Assembly (NCBI GenBank): GCA_047625765.1
Contig: JBLHRE010000007.1
Location: forward strand, 1-27,056
Length of the DNA stretch: 27,056 nt
From: JBLHRE01 sp047625765
GTDB lineage: Bacteria > Bacteroidota > Bacteroidia > Flavobacteriales > JBLHRE01
Direction of reading: 5' to 3'
Under the pieces are notes generated by a model that was not told where the DNA came from, did not search any database, and saw only the letters and a program-made list of their open reading frames with translations. Positions within the stretch are counted from its first letter, which is position 1. The number at the start of each line of letters is the position of its first letter. A program made the position numbers and the translations under genes. This document shows positions 7,591 through 16,096 of the stretch, in pieces.

Positions 7591-8880
7591 ATGAATACTT
7601 ACATTATTGTTATCGTATTTTCTCTAGTCATTATTCTCTCCTATTGGTTTAACTTATTAGCGAAAAAAACTAGGATACCTAGTGTACTTTTATTGATTGT
7701 TCTTGGAATTGGATTACAATATGGAATTAAAGAATTTTACACAGGAACATTAAACTTAATGCCTGCTCTAGAAATATTGGGTATTGTTGGATTGATAATG
7801 ATCGTATTAGAAGCAGCATTAGATCTAGAATTAAAAGCTGAAAAATGGCCAATCATCTGGAAATCATTCTTGCTTGCTTTACTAATCTTAGGTGCTTCAG
7901 CCTTTTTCTGTGCCTATGTATTGCAATACCTCTTCTTTGATGACTTGTTTACCTCACTAGTATATGCAATTCCACTTTCTATTATGAGTTCTGCTATTAT
8001 AATCCCTAGTGTCGGATCATTAAGAGAGGATAAAAAAGAATTTATGATTTACGAAAGCACATTCTCGGATATTTTGGGAATAATGTTTTTCTATTTCCTT
8101 GTTGGTAACGACAATGCTAGCTCATCTAGCGAAGTAATTGGGAATATTGGCATTAATATATCAGTGACCATTCTTTTAGCAATTGTAGTTAGTTACGGTT
8201 TGATACTTCTTTTTCAAAATATAAAAACTGAAGTAAAATTGTTTCTATTGATTTCCGTTCTAGTTTTACTCTACTCCATAGGGAAGCTATTTCATCTATC
8301 GTCTTTACTTATTATTTTGGTTTTTGGCTTAATTTTAAATAATCACAAACTTTTTTTTAAAGGCTTTCTTAAACAGTATCTTAGAGTAGATAAGGTTCAT
8401 GAAATTCTAGAAGACTTTCATATGGTTACCATGGAAAGTGCGTTTGTTGTTAGAACTTTCTTCTTCGTTATTTTTGGGATGACTATAGAATTAGGAGTGC
8501 TATTAGACTTTAAAGTAGCTTTAACCGGAATGTTAATTACAACGGGCTTCTTTGTTATTAGATATTTATTTTTCAAAATTATTATGCGAAAGAATATTTT
8601 CCCTGAATGGACTATTTCTCCCAGAGGACTTATTACCATTCTTTTGTTTTTCGCGATCCCTCTTAAATACCAACAAGACAATTTTGACCCTGGTATCTTA
8701 TTATATGTAATCATAATTAGTAGCCTTGTAATGACTTATACATTAATCCAACAAGGGAAAATAGATGATGCTTCTAATGAGAAACTAGGTGCGGATGAGA
8801 TTAATTCTGACCCAACAACTGAAACCTCCATAGATAACATGGACTTACCAAAAGTTGAACAAACAGACCTACAAGCTTAA
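7591..8880 (+). CDS. CPA1-type cation:proton antiporter
   Basis: A 429-residue inner-membrane protein with about 11-12 hydrophobic segments spread over residues 1-390. It begins with a membrane helix and the KKTRIPSVLLLIVLGIGL element typical of NhaP/NhaK-like CPA1 exchangers (Na+ or K+ out, H+ in). The transport-site helix reads E155-S-T-F-S-D160: the essential Asp is present, and the Asn that usually precedes it in electroneutral CPA1 members is Ser here. The last 40 residues are an acidic hydrophilic tail (DDASNEKLGADEI and on), probably cytoplasmic; no TrkA-N or TrkA-C regulatory domain is attached. It has its own promoter box and lies 32 bases upstream of the exonuclease gene, which has another. 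Ion specificity cannot be read from the sequence. Confidence 0.88.
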   Translation: MNTYIIVIVFSLVIILSYWFNLLAKKTRIPSVLLLIVLGIGLQYGIKEFYTGTLNLMPALEILGIVGLIMIVLEAALDLELKAEKWPIIWKSFLLALLILGASAFFCAYVLQYLFFDDLFTSLVYAIPLSIMSSAIIIPSVGSLREDKKEFMIYESTFSDILGIMFFYFLVGNDNASSSSEVIGNIGINISVTILLAIVVSYGLILLFQNIKTEVKLFLLISVLVLLYSIGKLFHLSSLLIILVFGLILNNHKLFFKGFLKQYLRVDKVHEILEDFHMVTMESAFVVRTFFFVIFGMTIELGVLLDFKVALTGMLITTGFFVIRYLFFKIIMRKNIFPEWTISPRGLITILLFFAIPLKYQQDNFDPGILLYVIIISSLVMTYTLIQQGKIDDASNEKLGADEINSDPTTETSIDNMDLPKVEQTDLQA

Positions 8881-8889
8881 TTAAATTAA

Positions 8890-8897
8890 TATTTTCG
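8890..8897 (+). promoter_or_regulatory. Probable -7 box for the exonuclease-FAH pair
   Basis: TATTTTCG, a one-base variant of TAnnTTTG, followed by GCAGCA and then the ATG at 8913. The placement close to the start codon is typical of Bacteroidota promoters. Only the -7 box is visible. Confidence 0.35.
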
Positions 8898-8912
8898 CAG
8901 CAAATACTTAAC

Positions 8913-9683
8913 ATGGAATTAAACCTGACTAGACCTATCTGTTTTTTTGATTTAGAGACAACGGGCATCAACATTACAAATGATAGAGTTGTAGAAATTT
9001 GTGTTCTTAAAATTTTCCCCAACGGAAACAAAGAGTCAAAAACTTGGTTGGTAAACCCTACAATTCCAATCCCTAAACAAGCTGCAGACATCCATCACAT
9101 TACAGATGAAAAGGTGGCCAACGAACCAACTTTTAAAGAATTAGCTCCTGCTATTCATAACATGATAAAGGATAGCGACTTGGCAGGATACAATAGTAAT
9201 CGATTTGATATCCCTCTTATTGCCGAAGAGTTTTTAAGAGCTGATATCGATTTTGACCTTAGTAGTAAAAGGAAAATTGATGTGCAAGTGGTTTTTCATA
9301 AAAAAGAACCTAGGACTTTAGGTGCAGCATATAAATTTTACTGCAATCAATCTCTTGATAATGCGCACTCTGCAGAAGCAGACACTACCGCAACCTACGA
9401 AATTCTGAAAGCGCAACTAGATCATTACGATGACCTAGAGAACAACATGGATATACTTGAAAGTTTTACTACTCAAGGAAACAAGTCTGCCGACTTTGCT
9501 GGATTTATTAAGTACAATAAGAACAATGAAGAGATTTTTGGATTTGGCAAGCACAAGGGTAAATTGGTGACCGAGGTTCTAGAAAACGAGCCAGGCTATT
9601 ATGGCTGGTTGATTAATGCCGACTTCCCTCTTTACACCAAAAAAATATTGACTAGAATCAAACTTAGAAATTTCAATCAGTAA
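8913..9683 (+). CDS. DEDDh 3'-5' exonuclease with C-terminal DUF3820 domain
   Basis: 256 residues. The DnaQ-like fold shows Exo I FFDLETTG (D13, E15), Exo II AGYNSNRFDIP (D99) and Exo III HSAEADTTATYE (H152, D157), all of the DEDDh active site. It should remove nucleotides from 3' ends using two metal ions, either as a proofreading-type subunit or as a free repair exonuclease. After a linker (about 170-205), residues 207-250 (FGFGKHKGKLVTEVLENEPGYYGWL) match the DUF3820 pattern found at the C-terminus of such exonucleases; its role is unknown. No polymerase gene is nearby. The stop codon overlaps the ATG of the next gene by one base (TAATG), so translation is probably coupled. Confidence 0.9.
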   Translation: MELNLTRPICFFDLETTGINITNDRVVEICVLKIFPNGNKESKTWLVNPTIPIPKQAADIHHITDEKVANEPTFKELAPAIHNMIKDSDLAGYNSNRFDIPLIAEEFLRADIDFDLSSKRKIDVQVVFHKKEPRTLGAAYKFYCNQSLDNAHSAEADTTATYEILKAQLDHYDDLENNMDILESFTTQGNKSADFAGFIKYNKNNEEIFGFGKHKGKLVTEVLENEPGYYGWLINADFPLYTKKILTRIKLRNFNQ

Positions 9684-10297
9684 TGAAGATTATTTGCATC
9701 GGACGGAATTACATCAATCATGCAAAAGAGTTAGGGAACGCAGTGCCTAAAGAGCCTGTATTTTTTTTAAAACCTGATACCGCCCTACTTTTAAAAAAGC
9801 AGCCCTTTTTCATTCCGGATTTCTCGAACGAAATCCATTATGAAACTGAATTGGTTGTTAAGATTGATAGACTAGGTAAAAACATTCAGCAAAAATTTGC
9901 ATCCAAGTACTATTCTGAAATAGGTTTGGGGCTTGACTTTACTGCTAGAGATATTCAGCAAGAATGCAAATCGGCAGGATTGCCCTGGGAAAAAGCCAAA
10001 GCTTTTGATGGCTCTGCATTAATGTCTCAAAAATTAATGCCTGTTTCAGAATTAAATTTTGAGGATGGAATAAATTTTAATCTACTGATTAATGGGGAAC
10101 AAAAACAAATAGGAAATTCAAAAGAGATGCTGTTTTCCATAGACGCAATAATTGCCTATGTCTCCATATACTTTACACTAAAAATAGGTGACCTCATATT
10201 TACAGGAACTCCTGAAGGAGTAGGGAAAATAAATCCTGGTGATGAACTCGTTGGATTTATCGAACAAGAGGAGATGTTTAAGGTTAAAATAAAATAA
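9683..10297 (+). CDS. Fumarylacetoacetate hydrolase (FAH) family protein
   Basis: 204 residues, the compact one-domain form of the FAH superfamily, a metal-dependent group of C-C hydrolases, decarboxylases and isomerases acting on 2-oxo acids. It starts with the typical MKIICIGRNYINHAKELGN. The putative metal ligands are E54 and E56 (HYETEL) and D85 (GLGLDFTARDIQ), followed by the conserved G-L-P-W-x-x-x-K-x-x-D (about 99-109) and TGTPEGVGKINPGD near the end. In compact members the activity is often oxaloacetate decarboxylation/tautomerisation or acylpyruvate hydrolysis; the substrate cannot be decided here. The ATG overlaps the exonuclease stop by one base, and the stop codon lies in the left arm of the terminator. 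Confidence 0.88.
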   Translation: MKIICIGRNYINHAKELGNAVPKEPVFFLKPDTALLLKKQPFFIPDFSNEIHYETELVVKIDRLGKNIQQKFASKYYSEIGLGLDFTARDIQQECKSAGLPWEKAKAFDGSALMSQKLMPVSELNFEDGINFNLLINGEQKQIGNSKEMLFSIDAIIAYVSIYFTLKIGDLIFTGTPEGVGKINPGDELVGFIEQEEMFKVKIK

Positions 10298-10328
10298 AGA
10301 AGGGGCTTTTTTAAGCCCCTTCTTTATT
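10293..10328. terminator. Bidirectional intrinsic terminator
   Basis: A perfect 16-bp inverted repeat: AATAAAGAAGGGGCTT at 10293-10308 pairs with 10313-10328, with a TTTT loop. It includes the FAH stop codon and serves both that gene and the convergent minus-strand gene ending at 10350. Confidence 0.88.
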
Positions 10329-10349
10329 TACCGCTATAAGTATTGAATA

Positions 10350-11402
10350 TTACTTCAACATCATAAATTTTTCTTTTGCAACAAGATTACCAGCGGCATC
10401 TATAACTTGAACATAATATAATCCGTTACTTAAATGGGTTAAATCCATTTTCTGAGATAAACCATTGATGGAGCCTGTAGACACCAATGCACCTCTTACA
10501 TCAAGTACAACCAATGTCGCATTGGTTAAGCTAGCTTCTAATTCTATCGTTAATAATCCTTTGGAGGGATTTGGAAAAATGCTTACTGCTGACAGCTCTT
10601 TTTCAATAACACCAACTGTTGGCGTTCCAGCCAAGTAAAGAACATCTGTAATAGCCCCTGTTGCGGAGTCATAACCCATTTCTACCAACTGATAATTAGC
10701 CGCATTATTATCGGTATACCATTCGTAAAAGTTTTCGCTATCGCTATTATTATCTACTAGTTGCCTTACACCTCCCAAAAATATCCAAGTAGAATCTATA
10801 ACATTAATTTTACCATTATTACGTAAAACATCAAAAGTTCCCATTGGTAAAATCATTTGCCCGTAAGCATCGGTAACTAAGTTTCTTATAATAATTTGTT
10901 GAAAGTGAGCTGAATCATATCCTTGAAGCGGATCTCCTGCGACACTCACAAAAACAATTCCTGTATCAGAATAGGTATTGCCATAAATAATTGGAAAACT
11001 TGTCTCAATCAAAGGTTTTTCAAACTTCAAAACATCCAAATCTTCATCACCATCAACATCTTGCACAACTCCGTTTACGGCAAAGTGACTAGAGTTTTTT
11101 GCGAAAAACACAAATGTACTATCTCCCTCTTTTACTCCATATTGTGATTCCGGAAACAAATTCCCATATTCTATCCACCCTGCAGCTTGAATATCTGTAA
11201 TAGAAGACCCTTCATTTTCTAAGGTGCTAAAATCCCAAGTTTGAGACATCCCTGCAACACCCGGATTTACCGTGCTAGCCAAGTCATAGTTTTGCGTTAC
11301 TCTCATCGGATTTGGAACAACATCCCACTCTCCAACCGTAATTTGCGCTTCTGTAACTCCGGCAGTTAACAAAGCAGCTAGGCATAGGTACATTTTTCTC
11401 AT
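10350..11402 (-). CDS. Secreted protein with T9SS type A sorting domain (paralogue 1)
   Basis: 350 residues. The signal peptide is 1-20 (YLCLAALLTAGVTEAQ, cut before ITVG). The central part (about 21-260) matches no family I can name. It contains an Asp-rich DVDGDEDLDVL at 115-125 that resembles a calcium-binding loop. The last 85 residues are a T9SS type A sorting domain (AVSIFPNPSKG, LSNGLYYVQV, ending in lysine), so the product should cross the outer membrane through T9SS and be released or anchored at the surface. It is a paralogue of the next upstream gene: both have an NxxxDL start and then PGxxGxxxxWxFSxLE near residue 50. The two share a strand but are separated by a terminator. Confidence 0.85.
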   Translation of the reverse strand: MRKMYLCLAALLTAGVTEAQITVGEWDVVPNPMRVTQNYDLASTVNPGVAGMSQTWDFSTLENEGSSITDIQAAGWIEYGNLFPESQYGVKEGDSTFVFFAKNSSHFAVNGVVQDVDGDEDLDVLKFEKPLIETSFPIIYGNTYSDTGIVFVSVAGDPLQGYDSAHFQQIIIRNLVTDAYGQMILPMGTFDVLRNNGKINVIDSTWIFLGGVRQLVDNNSDSENFYEWYTDNNAANYQLVEMGYDSATGAITDVLYLAGTPTVGVIEKELSAVSIFPNPSKGLLTIELEASLTNATLVVLDVRGALVSTGSINGLSQKMDLTHLSNGLYYVQVIDAAGNLVAKEKFMMLK

Positions 11403-11421
11403 AATAAATTGATTTGGTTCA

Positions 11422-11450
11422 TAAAAAAAGGAGCATAAATTTACGCTCCT
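11422..11450 (-). terminator. Intrinsic terminator between the tandem paralogues
   Basis: AGGAGC at 11429-11434 pairs with GCTCCT at 11445-11450, with a self-complementary TAAATTTA inside. On the minus strand the stem is followed directly by seven T residues (complement of 11423-11429). It lies 35 bases after the stop of the gene ending at 11485. Confidence 0.8.
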
Positions 11451-11484
11451 CTAATAAGACAACAAAATGTATAATATGGTTGCT

Positions 11485-12591
11485 TTACTTAATCACATTT
11501 AAGTTTTTAGTAAGCATTTTATCTTTTCCATAGAAATGAACTTGATATAAACCTGCGGGTAAATTAGTGACATCAACTTGCGCTGAGTTTCCTTCAATCA
11601 TTATCGTGTTTACAATTGACCCCTTAGAATCATAAACATTTAAAGATCCGCTCACCACTTCACCAAATACAACATTTGCAATTTCCGAACTTGGATTAGG
11701 GTAGACCTGCAATTGCGCAGTCAATGGCTCTTTAATGCCAACTGAGGATGATTTAAAATAAGACGCTCTATCAACTTCTTCTGCAAATGGGTCGTAAACC
11801 AGTTCTACTAATGGCATTCCGGCCAATTCTGGAGCTTCTGTTAAATATGTATAAACGTATTTCGGAAGGACGTCAACAGAAAGTAACACTTGAATTCCCA
11901 GTATATCAATAAAAAGTGAATCTGTGGTTACCACAACTTTATTCAATCGAATTGCTTCAAAAATTACTGGCCCAGGCAAAATTAAAGCTCCTTCAGCATC
12001 AACTGTAACATTCACATCAACCCTTCTTTTAACTGTTAATACATACATGGTTAAAGAATCAATCATTTCAAAAATAGTAGTTGCGTGACTCTGAAAAACA
12101 TCAGCAAATTGCAACGGGAATTCCATTAATACTGCTGGGTCTGGTAACAGCAACGGTACTTCAATATTTAAATTTGTTAGGTCCAATAAGCCAAACCCCT
12201 CTAAAACACCTAGTTGATCTACATCTCCTACCTGTCCAATAATTTGCAATTTATCAGGATTTAAACTCATAAAAAGATGTCCTTCTCCAAGATTAACCTC
12301 TACCGCTAAATTTGCATTTGGAAAATCAACACCCTCTGCCATTAATTTTGGATCAACCAATGTCAACACTTGATCTACTGTCCCTTCCAAATCGCTGAAA
12401 TTCCAAACAGCATTTAAGCCATCTGCCCCTGGAAGAATAGATTCTACTGGATCTAAGTCTACAGCATTGTTAACAACGGCACCTATGAGACCAATATCTG
12501 GGGCCGTAATAATTTGAGCTGCCAAATTTGGAGCAGTGCATAATGCTAGACTCATGAGTCCAACACTAGCAGAAAGTAATTTAGTTTTCAT
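11485..12591 (-). CDS. Secreted protein with T9SS type A sorting domain (paralogue 2)
   Basis: 368 residues. The signal peptide is about 1-25 (SASVGLMSLALCTAPNLAAQ). The mature part (about 26-285) is rich in Leu, Val and Asp and reads as all-beta; I know no named family. PGADGLNAVWNFSDLEG near residue 54 aligns with PGVAGMSQTWDFSTLEN of paralogue 1, and the following lipocalin-sized region has the same order of segments. The C-terminal 80 residues are a T9SS type A sorting domain (LQVYPNPSSE, LPAGLYQVHF, ending in NLNVIK). Possible -7 box upstream: TTAGTTTG at 12635-12642 on the minus strand, one mismatch. The function is unknown; a surface or released protein is inferred from the sorting domain. 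Confidence 0.84.
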   Translation of the reverse strand: MKTKLLSASVGLMSLALCTAPNLAAQIITAPDIGLIGAVVNNAVDLDPVESILPGADGLNAVWNFSDLEGTVDQVLTLVDPKLMAEGVDFPNANLAVEVNLGEGHLFMSLNPDKLQIIGQVGDVDQLGVLEGFGLLDLTNLNIEVPLLLPDPAVLMEFPLQFADVFQSHATTIFEMIDSLTMYVLTVKRRVDVNVTVDAEGALILPGPVIFEAIRLNKVVVTTDSLFIDILGIQVLLSVDVLPKYVYTYLTEAPELAGMPLVELVYDPFAEEVDRASYFKSSSVGIKEPLTAQLQVYPNPSSEIANVVFGEVVSGSLNVYDSKGSIVNTIMIEGNSAQVDVTNLPAGLYQVHFYGKDKMLTKNLNVIK

Positions 12592-12648
12592 AGCCTTATA
12601 TTTTAATAATGAAACAAGGCTTTAGGAAAGGGTGCAAACTAAGAGTGT

Positions 12649-14229
12649 CTACCTCGAAATATTCTTTTCAGAACGCGATTTCACTAAAGCGAATAACATT
12701 AACGCTATTGCCAAAAAGGATGCCAAACGACCCAAGTAGTCGCCATGCGTTGTATAAAAAGTTAGATAATCGTTCAATTTCACTTTTGACCTAATTGCTC
12801 CACTTTTATTCCAAGTTAATTTCTTAGAAACTCTACCTGTAATGTCAATAAAACCCGAGATTCCCGTATTGGCAGAGCGTACAACCGACCTTCTATTTTC
12901 TATTGCCCTTAAGGAAGCGTAAGACATGTGTTGTTGGTAACCTTGCGTGTCTCCCCACCATCCATCATTCGTAATTACAGCAATAACATTAGCTCCTTTA
13001 GCAACCATTTCTGCAAGGTATTCTCCACATACAGATTCATAACAAATTGCAGATGCCAAAACATAACCTGGCGATTGCTTAAAAACCCTTATAGAATCTG
13101 GACTTCCCAGACTTCCCGAAGTACCTCCAAAGTCTAACATGGCATCTTTTAAAGGACTTAAAAAATTTGCAAAAGGCATCATCTCGGCCCCAGGTACTAA
13201 CTTCCCCTTTTGGGAGTAATTAACTTGATTTTGGACGTCAAAAAACAAACTGCTATTATAAACATCGTAGTATGCACCACGACCTAATGGTCTTGAGGTA
13301 TTGGATTTCGATTTATCGTTCTTGTAGCGCCTGTAAGTAGTTGCTCCTAATAGCACAGAAGTCTTAGGAAACGAATCTCTAAAGTTCGAGATTAATGGAA
13401 TACTATTAATATCTAGACGCTCTTCCCAAATACCAGATGGGTAAACTGTTTCGGGACCAACTACCAATATCACGTCATCATCCATTTTATCTCTTGCCAA
13501 TTGAAAGAAATTTTTCATCTGCAGGTAATCTGTTCCCGTAAATTTCTCGGTGTATGGATCAACATTGGGTTGTACTATAACAACATCAATATCACGACTC
13601 AAAGCACTTACATCTGGCATTAAATACACAGACCAAAGAATTGGGATACCTATTAGAAGGGTAATTCGAATTGCAATTTTCCTTGCAAATCCCAACGACT
13701 TCCAAGTTCCTTTATTGGAATTTAAAATTCGGAACAGGGCTACATTTACTAACAAAACCCATAAACTACCTCCCAAGACTCCTGTATATTCGTACCATTG
13801 GATTAGCGCAATGTACTCTGAAAACCCATTTCCCAAGGTCATCCATGGCCACAACAAATCCCAACGATACATCAAAAACTCCATGGCCATCCAAAGAGAA
13901 ATGAACAATAGATCGGCATTGGATTTTTTTAAATGACGCCCTAGCCTATCGCAGGCGACAAACACCAAAGTCATTATTATAGTGTTTAAGGATACTGCCG
14001 ACACCATGCCGATCCAATGTGCATTAAATATCCACCAGCATGTTGCCAAGTTAAACGACAAGAACACAAAACCAATGAGCAGGTACTTTGGCCAAAAACG
14101 CAAACCACTATTGTGAAACAACCAAAGAATTGGAACAAATCCAAAAAATAACAAAGGAGCAAAACCGTTGGTTGGCCATGCTCCTACTAATAACAATGAG
14201 GCTAAAATTACCAGTATTAGGTTGCGCAT
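12649..14229 (-). CDS. lnt: Apolipoprotein N-acyltransferase
   Basis: 526 residues. Lnt transfers an acyl chain from a phospholipid to the N-terminal cysteine of lipoproteins in the inner membrane, the last step of lipoprotein maturation. The N-terminal 205 residues form the membrane bundle (LWPWMTLGNGFSE near 125-137 is typical). Residues 212-480 are a nitrilase-type domain with the catalytic triad in place: E260 (VVGPETVYPSG), K341 (YSQKGKLVPGAE) and C396 (ASAICYESV), followed by NDGWWGDTQGYQQH. A final membrane helix covers about 502-516. The length is normal for the family. The ATG lies one base after the stop of the PorV-like gene, so the two form an operon. No terminator is visible before the next minus-strand gene at 12591. 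Confidence 0.96.
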   Translation of the reverse strand: MRNLILVILASLLLVGAWPTNGFAPLLFFGFVPILWLFHNSGLRFWPKYLLIGFVFLSFNLATCWWIFNAHWIGMVSAVSLNTIIMTLVFVACDRLGRHLKKSNADLLFISLWMAMEFLMYRWDLLWPWMTLGNGFSEYIALIQWYEYTGVLGGSLWVLLVNVALFRILNSNKGTWKSLGFARKIAIRITLLIGIPILWSVYLMPDVSALSRDIDVVIVQPNVDPYTEKFTGTDYLQMKNFFQLARDKMDDDVILVVGPETVYPSGIWEERLDINSIPLISNFRDSFPKTSVLLGATTYRRYKNDKSKSNTSRPLGRGAYYDVYNSSLFFDVQNQVNYSQKGKLVPGAEMMPFANFLSPLKDAMLDFGGTSGSLGSPDSIRVFKQSPGYVLASAICYESVCGEYLAEMVAKGANVIAVITNDGWWGDTQGYQQHMSYASLRAIENRRSVVRSANTGISGFIDITGRVSKKLTWNKSGAIRSKVKLNDYLTFYTTHGDYLGRLASFLAIALMLFALVKSRSEKNISR

Positions 14230-14230
14230 A

Positions 14231-15304
14231 TTACTTAGATAATGCGAGTTGGTATTTTAAAGAAAAAACATGTGAGTATAATGCTACCGATTGATCTCCT
14301 ATATCTGTAAAAGCATAGTCGAGATAGAAATTATTATACACCACTCCTACACCAGCATTGGGTTGGAACCCTATTTTATCACCTTCAAAACTTCTATCTT
14401 TCTGAAAATTCCCAAATCCAAATCGCAAAAATGCCCAAGACTTATACCCCAACTGAAATCCCAAACTAGGGTCTACACTAGCAAAGCCTAATGACAATAT
14501 TTCATTCCTTTCTCCATCAAAATAAGTTCGGAAATTAAACTCTCCTTTTAACCTTAAATTTTCAGAAAGCGAAAAGGCTCTAGAAACACCAGTCACTAAC
14601 GATGGTAAGGTCAATTCTAAACCCTCGGTTGGAGCCTCATTCCCTGTAGAGTCAAAAACTGCCGACAGCCTTTCTGTATTTACCTGCCATGCATTAAAAG
14701 TGCCTGTAACATCTTTAACAACTGCGCCAAATCGCCAATCTTTCAACTGGTATTGGGCTCCTAAATCAAAGCCAAAGCCTACAGCAGATGCAAAATCACC
14801 AATGTTTCTATAGATTAGTTTCGTGGTTACTCCAAGGTCTAAATCTTTAACAATGTTATTGCGTGCATAAGACAGCAGCAATGCATAATCTGCAGCATTA
14901 AATTTATTTATTCTATCGTAATCAACATTCCCTTGGTTGTCCAGTAATTCAGAAGTATCCAGAATATCATCAACTCCAAATCGAATTAAAGAAATGCCAA
15001 TAGCTGATGTTGGGTCTATTCGTTTGGCAAAACCAAAGTAATCGTACTTAGCTATAGATGCAAAATATTCGGCATGTTGAACTCCTATTTGGGTTTGAGT
15101 CCCAATACTATTTAAACCCGCAGGGTTCCAGTAACTTGCACTCAAATCATCGACTGTAGCTACCACGGCATTCGATTGACCTAGTGCATTAGCACCTACA
15201 CCAATATTTAAAAATTCATTACTAAATTTCCGAACCTGTGCATGCGTCCCTCCAAACAGCAAAACGACAGCAATCACTAAAAGACCAATTTTCTTGTTTT
15301 TCAT
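14231..15304 (-). CDS. PorV/PorQ-family outer-membrane protein (PorV2-like)
   Basis: 357 residues with signal peptide 1-22 (KIGLLVIAVVLLFGGTHAQ). The mature part starts FSNEFLNIGVGANALGQSNAVVATVDDLSASYWNPAGLN, the hallmark of the FadL-like PorV/PorQ family, and continues as amphipathic beta-strands to a strand ending (HVFSLKYQLALSK) suited to a barrel. PorV carries T9SS cargo from the translocon to the attachment complex; PorQ acts with PorZ. This protein best matches what I recall as PorV2 in flavobacteria, whose precise role is not established. It is the first gene of a two-gene operon with lnt. A possible -7 box, GATATTTG on the minus strand at 15313-15320, would give a very short leader. 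Confidence 0.82.
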   Translation of the reverse strand: MKNKKIGLLVIAVVLLFGGTHAQVRKFSNEFLNIGVGANALGQSNAVVATVDDLSASYWNPAGLNSIGTQTQIGVQHAEYFASIAKYDYFGFAKRIDPTSAIGISLIRFGVDDILDTSELLDNQGNVDYDRINKFNAADYALLLSYARNNIVKDLDLGVTTKLIYRNIGDFASAVGFGFDLGAQYQLKDWRFGAVVKDVTGTFNAWQVNTERLSAVFDSTGNEAPTEGLELTLPSLVTGVSRAFSLSENLRLKGEFNFRTYFDGERNEILSLGFASVDPSLGFQLGYKSWAFLRFGFGNFQKDRSFEGDKIGFQPNAGVGVVYNNFYLDYAFTDIGDQSVALYSHVFSLKYQLALSK

Positions 15305-15379
15305 AGCTCAAGCAAATATCCAATTTACCTCCTTCTTAACCGAATTTTTATAAATATATTGCCGCAAAAATTAAAGCTA

Positions 15380-16096
15380 ATGATTCGAAGAGCCATTCCC
15401 AACCTTATTACTTTGGGCAACTTACTGTGCGGAATACTTGGAATTATCACAATTCTGGTTCCGGATAATTCTTTCAATTTCCCCATGCATTATGCTGCTT
15501 GGTTACTCATTTTAGCATCTGTTTTGGATTTTATGGATGGTGCTGCTTCGCGATTATTAGGCGTAAGCTCTAAAGTGGGTAAAGAATTAGACTCTCTCGC
15601 AGACGCTGTTACCTTTGGAGTACTTCCTGGCTTAATGGTGTTTCAATGGTTTAATCTATACGGAGAAGCGACAGCCTATAACATACATTATATTAGTTTT
15701 GCGATTCCCTTACTTTCGGTATATCGACTGGCGAAATTTAATGTGGACATAAGACAAACAGACTCGTTCATTGGTCTACCTACACCTGCCAACGCACTAT
15801 TTTTCGCTTCCTTTTGGCTCATTTCTTTTTACCAGCCCGATTCCTTTATATTGCCTTTATTAAACAACAGTTGGGTTCTAGCCACCCTTAGTTTGGTCTT
15901 TTCTTTGCTACTTGTAAGTGAGCTACCCTTGTTCAGTTTAAAATTCAAATCGCTTGCCTGGAGGAAGAATAGTTGGCAATATTTATTTCTTTTGATTTCT
16001 GTTGGATTAATTGTCTCGTTTTATTTCACAGCAATTCCATTTATTATACTTTTGTACCTTCTTATTTCAGTTGCAAAAAATATATTTGAACGATGA
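15380..16096 (+). CDS. pssA: CDP-alcohol phosphatidyltransferase, phosphatidylserine synthase-like
   Basis: 238 residues from the ATG at 15380 (MIRRAIPNLITLGNLLCG, the usual start of type II PssA proteins). A TTG at 15359 in the same frame would add seven residues and is less likely. It should join CDP-diacylglycerol and serine to phosphatidylserine in the inner membrane. The signature reads DFMDGAASRLLGVSSKVGKELDSLAD, matching DxxDGxxARx8GxxxDxxxD except that Ala before Arg is Ser. About seven to eight membrane helices follow the usual pattern, and GLPTPANALFFASFW is typical of bacterial serine synthases. The stop overlaps the purS ATG by four bases (ATGA). The gene is divergent from the PorV2-like gene, with 75 bases between them. 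Confidence 0.88.
   Translation: MIRRAIPNLITLGNLLCGILGIITILVPDNSFNFPMHYAAWLLILASVLDFMDGAASRLLGVSSKVGKELDSLADAVTFGVLPGLMVFQWFNLYGEATAYNIHYISFAIPLLSVYRLAKFNVDIRQTDSFIGLPTPANALFFASFWLISFYQPDSFILPLLNNSWVLATLSLVFSLLLVSELPLFSLKFKSLAWRKNSWQYLFLLISVGLIVSFYFTAIPFIILLYLLISVAKNIFER

Noticed and set aside
13550..13936. A 128-codon plus-strand frame opposite lnt
   Set aside because: The minus strand carries the lnt membrane and early nitrilase region in a clean frame; the antisense product shows no family features.
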